Source: an uncultured Lachnospiraceae bacterium
GTDB lineage: Bacteria > Bacillota > Clostridia > Lachnospirales > Lachnospiraceae
Length of the DNA: 8,338 nucleotides
NCBI GenBank assembly: GCA_945836355.1
Contig: CAMALD010000045.1
Coordinates: forward strand, 1 to 8,338
Direction of reading: 5' to 3'
Shown one piece after another: positions 1 to 6,760 of the stretch. Both the position numbers and the translations under genes were made by a program. The first letter of the stretch is position 1; each line of letters begins with the position of its first letter. The notes under the pieces are model-generated. The model did not search any database. It was not told the DNA's origin and was given only the letters and a program-made list of their open reading frames with translations.

Positions 1-898
1 CGAATTTTGCTTTATTATAAGCACCGGAGCCATTGCCCCAGGAGCGGTTTTTCCAGAAATTTTCCTGCTTGCTGCCGTTGCCTGCCTCGCCGGACTGCTT
101 TTGTCCCTGCAATTCGGATTTCGTCTCTGAGAGCTTTTCCACTGCTTTCTCAGCTGCGGTCTGCGTTGCTCCCTGAAACGCAGCCGTAACGGCAGCCGAA
201 CCGGCTGCCTGATTCGTACCGGCAATCGGATTTTCCTTATCAGGAGAATTCTGCTGTTTATCTGCCGTCCGGCTGTTAACAGCAGAGTTTGCGTTTGCCG
301 CTGTTTTCTCCGGCTCATTTTCCTGCCGACCGGCATTCGAATGACCCGCATATCTTCTCGGCATTTCAACAAATTCATATTCTTCCTGCTCCCCGACCTG
401 TTCCGGAATTGCAAGAAAATCAAAGTCGATTGGAACCTGAAAGCCGTATCTTTCCCGGTAGAGCTCGGATAACCAGCTCTGAATTTCCTTTGCCTTCGTG
501 CGGTTGATAAAGGTATCCGGAACCATGATCGTCATGCGGCCTGCATCAAAGGTTATTTCCGCTCTCTTTAAGATACCTGCAAGCACAGTGGAACGATTAC
601 TCAACTCCTCCAGCAGACTATCCTTATAGGCATCCCATAAATTCTCGGCATTGTACTGTGCCGACAAATGACACACCTCGCAAAATCCGATCTCCGACGT
701 TTCCCCGAATAGCTGCTTTTTCATCTGACGCAGCATTCTGTTTTTGTCCCGATAAGAAATCAGATGCTTTGACTCGATATGTATGGTTATTTTTCCTGAC
801 AATTTAGAGGCTGCTACCTTTGTGGCAACAACCTCTTCAAATGAGCTCCTCAGACCGGCATCCACCGAGAGCATATCGAACACTTCAAAGAACTTCAT
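1..898 (-). CDS. polC: DNA polymerase III alpha subunit, PolC type (N-terminal part, cut by window edge)
   Basis: Replicative DNA polymerase of Gram-positive bacteria, with a built-in 3'-5' proofreading exonuclease. Only residues 1-299 are present; the frame is open to the window edge, so the OB, PHP, exonuclease and polymerase domains lie outside. Residues 1 to about 180 look like the PolC N-terminal domain, including the stretch LSAQYNAENLWDAYKDSLLEEL around 78-99, which matches my memory of clostridial PolC, and a KH-like segment around 105-162. From about 186 to 299 the protein becomes a hydrophilic, low-complexity linker: 76 of residues 191-280 are A, Q, N, S, G, E, K or T. The ATG at 898 has AAGGAG ten bases upstream (909-914) and overlaps the end of ispG by 14 bases. 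PolC after ispG fits clostridial gene order. Family identity is confident; the linker boundary is by eye. Confidence 0.9.
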   Translation of the reverse strand, partial: MKFFEVFDMLSVDAGLRSSFEEVVATKVAASKLSGKITIHIESKHLISYRDKNRMLRQMKKQLFGETSEIGFCEVCHLSAQYNAENLWDAYKDSLLEELSNRSTVLAGILKRAEITFDAGRMTIMVPDTFINRTKAKEIQSWLSELYRERYGFQVPIDFDFLAIPEQVGEQEEYEFVEMPRRYAGHSNAGRQENEPEKTAANANSAVNSRTADKQQNSPDKENPIAGTNQAAGSAAVTAAFQGATQTAAEKAVEKLSETKSELQGQKQSGEAGNGSKQENFWKNRSWGNGSGAYNKAKF

Positions 899-1946
899 AA
901 TGGTCCAACTCCTTTTTCAGCTCAGAGAGCAGATTTTCCTCCGGTACCTTACGCAATATTTCACCCCTGCGGATAATCAGGCCTTCTTTGTTTCCTCCGG
1001 CTATGCCAAGCTCCGCCTCCCTTGCCTCGCCGGGTCCGTTCACGGCACAGCCCATAACCGCAACCTTGATATCATACGGGTATTGGCGCACCAGCTCTTC
1101 AACCTGATGTGCCAGCCCGATCAGGTCAATCTGTGTTCTGCCGCAGGTCGGGCAGGACACTACTTCGATTCCGCCCCTGCGCAGTCCCAGGGTTCTTAAT
1201 ATCTGCTTTGCTGAATATATTTCCTCCACCGGACGGTCCGTCAGCGACACACGGATGGTATCCCCGATGCCCTCATACAATATAATGCCGAGTCCCACGG
1301 CAGATTTGATATTGCCTGCGGTTATTGAGCCGGATTCCGTGATTCCTACATGAAGCGGGTAATTTGTCTGCTTCGCGATAAGCTCATGCGCACGCACACA
1401 CATCATGACGTCGGAGGACTTAATCGAGATAACCAGATTGCCATAATCCATTGCCTCGATGCGTGCCACCTGTGTCAGTGCGCTCTCCACAAGTCCTTCA
1501 GCGGTAACATGACCATATTTTGCCACAAGCTCCTTTTCCAGCGAACCGCTGTTCACTCCGACGCGAATCGGGATGTTTCGCTCCTTCGCAACCGCTACAA
1601 CCGCGCGCACACGCTCATCATCTCCGATATTTCCCGGATTGATGCGAATCTTATCCGCGCCGTTCTCCATAGCCGCAATCGCAAGACGGTAGTCAAAATG
1701 AATGTCAGCGACAATCGGAATATGAATCTGCTTTTTAATCTCTCGAAATGCTTCTGCCGCCTGCATATTCGGCACGGCAGAGCGTATGATATCACACCCT
1801 GCCTCCTCCAGCTCCAGAATCTGACGCACCGTCGCCTGCACATCCTCGGTTTTGGTATTGGTCATGGACTGAATTGCAACCGGACTGCCTCCGCCGATTG
1901 TCACGCCTCCGATATTGATTTTTTTCGTATGCTCGCGAAATGACAT
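885..1946 (-). CDS. ispG: 4-hydroxy-3-methylbut-2-enyl diphosphate synthase (flavodoxin/ferredoxin), MEP pathway
   Basis: IspG (GcpE) converts 2-C-methyl-erythritol 2,4-cyclodiphosphate into HMBPP, the penultimate step of the MEP isoprenoid pathway, using a [4Fe-4S] cluster. An N-terminal TIM-barrel half carries VAIQSMTNT and KIRINPGNIG. The C-terminal iron-sulfur half carries VSCPTCGRTQ and VMGCAVNGPGEA. Numbered from the ATG at 1958, the cluster ligands are Cys269, Cys272 and Cys304, with Glu311 as the fourth ligand, as in E. coli IspG. All key residues are intact and the length (353-357) is normal for the short bacterial form. Two in-frame starts exist. The ATG at 1958 touches TAGGAG with no spacer, while the ATG at 1946 has usable spacing from GGGGG (5 bases) or GGAG (12 bases), so 1946 is preferred. 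It lies 18 bases after rseP and overlaps polC by 14 bases. Confidence 0.97.
   Translation of the reverse strand: MSFREHTKKINIGGVTIGGGSPVAIQSMTNTKTEDVQATVRQILELEEAGCDIIRSAVPNMQAAEAFREIKKQIHIPIVADIHFDYRLAIAAMENGADKIRINPGNIGDDERVRAVVAVAKERNIPIRVGVNSGSLEKELVAKYGHVTAEGLVESALTQVARIEAMDYGNLVISIKSSDVMMCVRAHELIAKQTNYPLHVGITESGSITAGNIKSAVGLGIILYEGIGDTIRVSLTDRPVEEIYSAKQILRTLGLRRGGIEVVSCPTCGRTQIDLIGLAHQVEELVRQYPYDIKVAVMGCAVNGPGEAREAELGIAGGNKEGLIIRRGEILRKVPEENLLSELKKELDHYEVL
909..914 (-). promoter_or_regulatory. polC ribosome-binding site inside ispG
   Basis: On the minus strand AAGGAG lies ten bases before the polC ATG at 898, inside the last codons of ispG. It supports this start and suggests that polC translation is coupled to ispG translation. 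Confidence 0.7.
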
Positions 1947-1951
1947 AGTAT

Positions 1952-1964
1952 CCCCCATCTCCTA
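1952..1964 (-). promoter_or_regulatory. ispG ribosome-binding region deciding the start
   Basis: The minus strand reads TAGGAG, then ATG (1958), then a GGGGG run, then ATG (1946). The purine-rich site abuts the first ATG and is well placed only for the second, so 1946 is the likelier start. The site begins immediately after the rseP stop codon. Confidence 0.55.
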
Positions 1965-3263
1965 TTACAATAAATTGCGGATATCGTTATAGAAAATAAA
2001 CACCATAAGAATCATTAGCAGGATAAAGAAAACTGCATTGATGATTCCCTCCTTGTTCCGGTCAATCGGTTTTCTGCGAACCGCCTCAATAATCAGGAAA
2101 AGCAGTCTTCCGCCGTCTAACGCAGGGATTGGCAGCAGATTCATCACGCCAAGGTTTGCAGACAACAGCACACACCACTGCAGAAGCTGGACAATCACAA
2201 CGGACATGCCGTAAGGCTGCGCCTCCACCATGACATTGCTGATTTCACTGACAATACGCACCGGGCCGCCCAAATCATCAGCGCCGACCTTTCCCTTAAA
2301 AATCATTCCGAGGCTGACGACGGTTGTCTTAATCCAATACTTGACCTCCGCAGCGCTGTATTTCAAAATCGAAAGTCCCTTCGCCTTTTCGGTACAATAG
2401 ATATTGTAGTTAAAGCCGAGGCTGTAGGATTCACTGTACCGCGGGATTACTTCCGTCTCGCGTTCCAGGCTGTTGCGCTCATAGCGCACCGTCACCTTTT
2501 CGCCGCTTAACGGATGCTGCTGAAAATATTCATACAAGGCTTCGCCCGTACGGATTTCATTGCCGTTCATTGCAATGATGATATCCCCTGCTTCCAGTCC
2601 TGCATCTGCAAAGGCTGAGCCCTCGCTGACACTGCTGATTTTTGCAGGCATGGTATCCGCAGTATAACCAAAGCCAAGCAGATAACGCTCAATCTTCTGC
2701 GGAATTAAAGTAGCGGAATATTTCTTGCCATCGCGCTGATAAGTAATATCGACCGGGTCTGCTCCCACCGGGTCAAAGGCATATTTCACATAGATATCTC
2801 TTCCGAAGCTGACCTTTGTACCGTCAATCGAGGTGATGATATCCCCCTCCTTAAGGCCGATTTGGGCAGCACCGGAGCCCTCTGCCACCGAAGTCACACT
2901 GGCAGGGTCATAACCGCTCATCGCCACCATGATGATTGCCACCAGAAATGCCAGTATAAAATTAAAAAACGGACCGGCAAAAATCACCTGAAAACGCTGC
3001 CAGATTGTCTTGTTGTTGAAGGCCTTCTCATCATCGGAATTCTGGTCCTCGCCCACCATCATGCAGGCTCCGCCGATTGGAAACAGGCGCAGGGAATATA
3101 GAGTTTCCCCCCGCTTGATGCCAAACAGCTTCGGCCCCATGCCAAGACAAAATTCATTGACGCCGATGCCGTTTTTCTTGGCAAACAGGAAATGTCCCAG
3201 CTCGTGGAAGATTACCACGATACTAAACATTAAAATTGCTACGATAATACTGCTGATTCTCAT
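1965..3263 (-). CDS. rseP: Site-2-protease-family intramembrane zinc metalloprotease (RseP/RasP)
   Basis: Polytopic membrane protease of the M50 family; relatives cut anti-sigma factors and leftover signal peptides within the membrane. Numbering is from the upstream ATG at 3281. HELGH at 26-30 in the first membrane segment supplies two zinc ligands and the catalytic Glu. A second segment (about 97-121) carries GPFFN at 103-107. Two PDZ-like repeats follow, marked by GLKEGDIITSIDG (142-154) and GLEAGDIIIAMNG (228-240). A third segment precedes NLLPIPALDGGR (381-392), whose Asp389 is the third zinc ligand, and a last segment lies near 412-430. Length (432-438) is usual for the family. The ATG at 3263 has GAGG six bases upstream and gives the typical start directly before the first helix; the ATG at 3281 has only a weak site. 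Its place between dxr and ispG is conserved synteny. The substrate cannot be told from sequence. Confidence 0.95.
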   Translation of the reverse strand: MRISSIIVAILMFSIVVIFHELGHFLFAKKNGIGVNEFCLGMGPKLFGIKRGETLYSLRLFPIGGACMMVGEDQNSDDEKAFNNKTIWQRFQVIFAGPFFNFILAFLVAIIMVAMSGYDPASVTSVAEGSGAAQIGLKEGDIITSIDGTKVSFGRDIYVKYAFDPVGADPVDITYQRDGKKYSATLIPQKIERYLLGFGYTADTMPAKISSVSEGSAFADAGLEAGDIIIAMNGNEIRTGEALYEYFQQHPLSGEKVTVRYERNSLERETEVIPRYSESYSLGFNYNIYCTEKAKGLSILKYSAAEVKYWIKTTVVSLGMIFKGKVGADDLGGPVRIVSEISNVMVEAQPYGMSVVIVQLLQWCVLLSANLGVMNLLPIPALDGGRLLFLIIEAVRRKPIDRNKEGIINAVFFILLMILMVFIFYNDIRNLL

Positions 3264-3269
3264 TTTCAA

Positions 3270-3273
3270 CCTC
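3270..3273 (-). promoter_or_regulatory. rseP ribosome-binding site deciding the start
   Basis: GAGG lies six bases (TTGAAA) before the ATG at 3263. The alternative ATG at 3281 is preceded only by AGAGAAG-type sequence. This favours MRISSIIVA as the true N-terminus, six residues shorter than the longest frame. Confidence 0.55.
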
Positions 3274-3317
3274 ACTTCCATACTGCTTCTCTATGACCCG
3301 CAGTCCGTCTGCATCAT

Positions 3318-4487
3318 CTATTTCTGTTGTAATCTCCGGTAGGTTTCCTGCTCTATTTCCAGAATTTCCTGAAGCTGCGGATGTTGGATTACCTGATGCT
3401 GCTTCATCGCCTTCTCAATCTGCCTTGTAATATCGCAAAAGCCGATTTTCCGATTCAGAAATTCCGCCACTGCATATTCATTTGCGGCATTAAAGACAAC
3501 CGGCATACTCCCGCCAAGCTTCATGGCCTCCATCGCAAGGCGGAGCCCCGGCAGCTCGGACAGGCGCGGCTTTTCAAAGCTGATGCTGCCGATGTCCGTG
3601 AGGCTTAACCGCTTTCCCGGAAGGAATTTGCGATCCGGATAGAATATCGCATACTGGATGGGAAGCCTCATGTCCGGCACACCTAACTGTGCAATTATGC
3701 TGCCATCCACAAATTCCACTGCGGAGTGAATGACGCTCTGCGGCTGAATCACCACTTCTATGTCATCCACCGGCACGCCAAAGAGCCAGTGTGCTTCCAT
3801 CACCTCCAGACCTTTATTTACCATTGTTGCAGAGTCGATGGTAATCTTGTGTCCCATTGCCCAGTTCGGATGGCACAGAGCCTGCTCCACCGTGACACCT
3901 TCCAGCTCGCAATGCTTTTTCCCGCGGAAAGGTCCGCCGGATGCCGTCAAAATGAGCTTTGCAATTTCCCGTCCGGCATTTTTCTCCGTGCTGCGGCACC
4001 ACGCAGAGCCCTGCAGAGACTGAAAGATAGCCGAGTGCTCGCTGTCCACCGGAAGCAGCCGGACACCGTACTCTTTTATCATCGGCATAATCAGATGCCC
4101 TGCAGTCACCAGGGTTTCCTTGTTTGCGAAAGCAATATCCTTTCCGGTGCGAATCGCTTCCATCACCGGGCGAATCCCGATCATGCCAACCACAGCACTG
4201 ACTACCATATCCGCCTTCTTAGCCAGTGCACACTCCACCAGACCGTCCATGCCGCTCACAACGCGCACCGGAAGATCTGCAACGCGCACCGAAAAGTCTT
4301 TTGCCTTTGCCTCGTCATATACACAGACCAGCTCCGGCATAAACCTTCTCGTCTGTTCTTCCAGCAAAGCAATATTGCCGCGTGCCGCCAGTGCCGCTAC
4401 GGCAACCTCTTCTTTATTATTTTCTACCACATCGAGGGTCTGGGTACCGATGGAACCGGTCGACCCAAGTATTGCCAAGTATTTCAT
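3318..4487 (-). CDS. dxr: 1-deoxy-D-xylulose 5-phosphate reductoisomerase, MEP pathway
   Basis: Converts 1-deoxy-D-xylulose 5-phosphate to 2-C-methyl-D-erythritol 4-phosphate with NADPH, the first committed step of the MEP pathway. In order: NADPH-binding GSTGSIG (8-14) at the start of a Rossmann fold; ANKETLV (121-127); metal-binding PVDSEHSA (146-153) with Asp148 and Glu150; SGGPFR (183-188); the flexible active-site loop HPNWAMG (206-212) with its Trp; and MVNKGLEVMEA (222-232) with Asn224, Lys225, Glu228 and metal ligand Glu231. The C-terminal helical domain ends in EILEIEQETYRRLQQK. At 389 residues it is full length with no missing active-site residue. The ATG at 4487 has GGAG six bases upstream. 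It lies 53 bases after cdsA, in the same operon as IspG from the same pathway. Confidence 0.98.
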   Translation of the reverse strand: MKYLAILGSTGSIGTQTLDVVENNKEEVAVAALAARGNIALLEEQTRRFMPELVCVYDEAKAKDFSVRVADLPVRVVSGMDGLVECALAKKADMVVSAVVGMIGIRPVMEAIRTGKDIAFANKETLVTAGHLIMPMIKEYGVRLLPVDSEHSAIFQSLQGSAWCRSTEKNAGREIAKLILTASGGPFRGKKHCELEGVTVEQALCHPNWAMGHKITIDSATMVNKGLEVMEAHWLFGVPVDDIEVVIQPQSVIHSAVEFVDGSIIAQLGVPDMRLPIQYAIFYPDRKFLPGKRLSLTDIGSISFEKPRLSELPGLRLAMEAMKLGGSMPVVFNAANEYAVAEFLNRKIGFCDITRQIEKAMKQHQVIQHPQLQEILEIEQETYRRLQQK

Positions 4488-4540
4488 TTTTTACTCCGTT
4501 TCCGGATGCTGCCGAATCATGTGTATTCCGCCGCTCCGAG

Positions 4541-5338
4541 CTAAAATAATCCCGCAAGGTAAAAAATTACCGGTGCAGTAAAAATAACGCTGTCGAACCG
4601 GTCCATAATGCCGCCGTGCCCCGGAATCAGCCTTCCGTAGTCCTTTACATCATAATTGCGCTTGATTGCGGAAGCCGCCCAGTCACCAAGCTGTGAGATG
4701 ACGGAGGATACCGCACCGATGACCGCAAACGCGAGAACCGGGTTGGAAAACTGCGTCAGCCGCGAGGATGCAATCGCCGCAAAGACAGCGCCGATTGCCG
4801 CCGCACCAATTACACCGCCTGCACACCCCTCCCAGGATTTTTTCGGAGAGAGCTTCGGCACAATCTTATGTTTTCCCAATTTGCGTCCAACCAGATATGC
4901 GCAGGTGTCCGACCCCCAGGAGCCGATAAACACCATCCAGACCAGATACTCACCGCCCTCAATCTGGCGGAGCTGCCATACATAGGACAGCATCACAGCC
5001 ACATAGAACAGGCTGAAAAACACCATGGTAATCTGTTCCGAACGATAATTCGGGAACGTGATGACATAGGACAGCATTAAAACCAGAAAATATCCGATAA
5101 AATACAAAACCAGGTATTCCTGCAGTCCGCACAGCAGCATCACATAGTATCCGATGCAGGCAAGATAACCGATTATGCCCGGCACACTCTTATTTGCGTC
5201 AAGTACGCGGCTCAGCTCCATCATACCGATTAAGGACACTGCCAGCAGCACTCCCCATAAAAAATATCCGCCGAGCACGAGCGAAAGCACCGCGCACACT
5301 ACTATGATACAGGAACTGCGAAACCTCACCCAAAACAT
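4541..5338 (-). CDS. cdsA: Phosphatidate cytidylyltransferase (CDP-diglyceride synthase)
   Basis: Integral membrane enzyme that makes CDP-diacylglycerol from CTP and phosphatidic acid, the branch-point intermediate for phosphatidylglycerol and other phospholipids. The 265-residue protein is strongly hydrophobic, with several membrane segments over residues 8-120 and 170-215. The cytosolic/active-site motifs are intact: GSWGSDTCAYLVGR (139-152), KLSPKKSWEG (162-171), and the family signature starting at Ser223, with KR at 226-227, KD at 232-233, PGHGG at 239-243 and the closing D-R-x-D at 246-249. Length is normal. The gene starts three bases after the uppS stop, and its GGAGG site lies in the last codons of uppS, implying translational coupling between two lipid genes. 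The start MFWVRFRSS just ahead of the first membrane helix is typical of the family. Confidence 0.97.
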   Translation of the reverse strand: MFWVRFRSSCIIVVCAVLSLVLGGYFLWGVLLAVSLIGMMELSRVLDANKSVPGIIGYLACIGYYVMLLCGLQEYLVLYFIGYFLVLMLSYVITFPNYRSEQITMVFFSLFYVAVMLSYVWQLRQIEGGEYLVWMVFIGSWGSDTCAYLVGRKLGKHKIVPKLSPKKSWEGCAGGVIGAAAIGAVFAAIASSRLTQFSNPVLAFAVIGAVSSVISQLGDWAASAIKRNYDVKDYGRLIPGHGGIMDRFDSVIFTAPVIFYLAGLF

Positions 5339-5341
5339 AAG

Positions 5342-6064
5342 CTATATTCCTCCAAATCTTCTGTCTCGTTTATTATAATAATCTATCGCCTTTTTCAGCT
5401 CTTTTTTATCAAAATCCGGCCACAGGACATCGGTAAAATAGAACTCCGCATAAGCGAGCTGCCACAGCATATAGTTGGAAAGCCGCAGTTCCCCGCTGGT
5501 GCGGATCAACAGCTCCGGCGAAGGAATCTCCTTTGTGTCCAGATAATGTTCAAAATCATTTTCCTGCATGGCATCCAGCTCCTTTGCAGAAATTTTCCCT
5601 TCTGCGCAGTCCTTTGCCAGCCGTTTTGCGGCGCGGAGAATCTCATCTCTTCCGCCGTAATTTAATGCAACCTGAAAATTCAGACCGGTGTTTTTTGCAG
5701 AAACTCTCTCCAGCTCGCGAATGCTTAGCTGTAAATCCTCATCCAGTCTCGTGATATCACCGATGACACGCACACGCATGTTATTCTTGCTGCTTTTTTG
5801 GATGCAATCCTTCATGTAATCGCGCAGAAGATCCATCAGCGTATTCACTTCCTGCTCCGGTCTCTTCCAGTTTTCCGTAGAGAAAGCATAAACCGTCAAA
5901 TATTTGATACCCATCTTCCAGGCAGCCTCACAGACCTGTTCCACCGTCTTGCTGCCCTGCACATGCCCGTATGTCCGCGGCATCATCCGCTTTTTTGCCC
6001 AGCGCCCGTTTCCATCCATGATAATCGCTACATGCTGCGGAATGGTATAATTTTCATTGCTCAT
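5342..6064 (-). CDS. uppS: Isoprenyl transferase (di-trans,poly-cis-undecaprenyl diphosphate synthase)
   Basis: Soluble cis-prenyltransferase that extends farnesyl diphosphate with eight isopentenyl diphosphates to C55 undecaprenyl diphosphate, the lipid carrier for peptidoglycan and other wall polymers. Visible motifs: MDGNGRWAKKR (16-26) with catalytic Asp17, GH at 33-34, FSTENWKRP (61-69), and the C-terminal block LLIRTSGELRLSNYMLWQ (185-202) followed by AEFYFTDVLWPDF (206-218) and RRFGG near the end. At 240 residues it is full length. C55 specificity is inferred from the family and the neighbouring cdsA; chain length cannot be read directly. The ATG at 6064 has GAGG seven bases upstream (6072-6075). 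It uses IPP produced by the pathway that includes the downstream Dxr and IspG. A structured element ends 19 bases upstream of the start. Confidence 0.97.
   Translation of the reverse strand: MSNENYTIPQHVAIIMDGNGRWAKKRMMPRTYGHVQGSKTVEQVCEAAWKMGIKYLTVYAFSTENWKRPEQEVNTLMDLLRDYMKDCIQKSSKNNMRVRVIGDITRLDEDLQLSIRELERVSAKNTGLNFQVALNYGGRDEILRAAKRLAKDCAEGKISAKELDAMQENDFEHYLDTKEIPSPELLIRTSGELRLSNYMLWQLAYAEFYFTDVLWPDFDKKELKKAIDYYNKRDRRFGGI
5349..5353 (-). promoter_or_regulatory. cdsA ribosome-binding site inside the uppS tail
   Basis: GGAGG is encoded by the two Gly codons near the uppS C-terminus (ending FGGI) and lies ten bases before the cdsA ATG. Initiation at cdsA therefore overlaps termination of uppS. 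Confidence 0.7.
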
Positions 6065-6083
6065 AATCAGACCTCATAATTAC

Positions 6084-6147
6084 ACAGAGCCGCATTCTGC
6101 GCTTGGCGCACGAGCTTCCCGGCGAAGCCCCCTTCATGCGGCTCTGT
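6084..6147 (-). repeat. 64-bp inverted-repeat element with two inner hairpins (frr-uppS gap)
   Basis: The outer arms 6084-6095 and 6136-6147 are a perfect 12-bp inverted repeat (ACAGAGCCGCAT / ATGCGGCTCTGT). Inside are two more perfect 5-bp stems: 6098-6102 with 6106-6110 (loop of 3) and 6114-6118 with 6124-6128 (loop of 5). The RNA could fold as a three-way junction. No T-run follows the outer stem on the minus strand, so it does not look like an intrinsic terminator. It lies 20 bases after the frr stop and 19 bases before the uppS start. It may be a dispersed palindromic repeat or an mRNA processing/stability element; copies elsewhere cannot be seen from here. Confidence 0.7.
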
Positions 6148-6167
6148 AAACTTTCAATTCTTTTTCT

Positions 6168-6722
6168 TTAGACAGTAAGAATCTCTTTGGACTTAGCCTC
6201 GGTTTCCTTGTCAATCTGATCGATATACTTATCGGTAAGCTTCTGAATTTCGTCCTCGATGTCCTTCTGCTCATCTTCCGAAATCTCATTTGCCTTTGCA
6301 GACTTTTTGATGGCATCATTTGCATCGCGGCGGATATTACGGATTGCAACCTTTGCGTTTTCCGCCTTTTTCTTAACATCCTTCACGAGCTCTTTTCTTC
6401 GGTCCTCCGTGAGCTCCGGGAATATCAGACGAATCACCTTACCGTCATTGCCAGGGGTAAGTCCAAGGTCAGAGGCAAGAATTGCCTTCTCAATCTCCTT
6501 GATCATCTTGGATTCCCACGGCTGAATCTGAATAACTCTTGCTTCCGGAACCGAAACATTGGCAACCGACTGAATCGGTGACGGCGTTCCATAATAGTCC
6601 ACGCGCAGCTTATCTAAAAGGTGCGGATTGGCACGACCTGCACGGATTGTGGAAAACTCTTCTTTCAGTGAATCTAAGGACTTTCCCATTTTCTCTTCAT
6701 AAGGCTTAATCTTCTCGTTCAT
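6168..6722 (-). CDS. frr: Ribosome recycling factor
   Basis: Cytosolic protein that, with EF-G, splits the post-termination ribosome so that subunits can be reused. The 184-residue length is typical. Hallmarks seen are [10 protein letters not shown] (24-33), the short beta-domain segment [11 protein letters not shown] (41-51), [15 protein letters not shown] (67-81), and [13 protein letters not shown] (128-140) in the long helical bundle, which is rich in Lys and Glu through to the C-terminus. Nothing is missing. The ATG at 6722 has GAGG five bases upstream. It starts 38 bases after pyrH, and pyrH-frr adjacency is among the most conserved gene pairs in bacteria. It is followed by the longest gap in the window, which carries the inverted-repeat element. 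Confidence 0.98.
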   Translation of the reverse strand: MNEKIKPYEEKMGKSLDSLKEEFSTIRAGRANPHLLDKLRVDYYGTPSPIQSVANVSVPEARVIQIQPWESKMIKEIEKAILASDLGLTPGNDGKVIRLIFPELTEDRRKELVKDVKKKAENAKVAIRNIRRDANDAIKKSAKANEISEDEQKDIEDEIQKLTDKYIDQIDKETEAKSKEILTV

Positions 6723-6760
6723 TCCATCCTCATTTCCGCGGCTGTTTCACCGCAATTTTA

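Noticed and set aside
1350..1943. 197-codon open frame on the plus strand
   Set aside because: Antisense to the conserved part of ispG; composition is shadow-like (His, Arg, Cys rich) and no family is recognisable.
3264..3317. Possible lost C-terminal extension of dxr or extra small gene in the dxr-rseP gap
   Set aside because: A shifted frame reads through the gap, but the dxr C-terminus already ends as family members do, and the short ORF after its stop has only eight codons and no convincing ribosome-binding site.
3726..4544. 272-codon open frame on the plus strand
   Set aside because: It lies wholly antisense to dxr, whose catalytic motifs are all intact. Its product is rich in His, Cys and Arg with no recognisable domain, as expected of a shadow frame.
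6084..6170. Intrinsic terminator after frr
   Set aside because: The hairpin is strong, but on the minus strand it is followed by GTGTAATTATGAGG with no T-run, and the next gene has a normal ribosome-binding site. The T-rich stretch at 6161-6169 lies on the opposite strand and on the wrong side.
6723..6760. Small hairpin (GCGG/CCGC) in the pyrH-frr gap
   Set aside because: Only four base pairs with an eight-base loop and no T-run; too weak to call a terminator or regulatory element.
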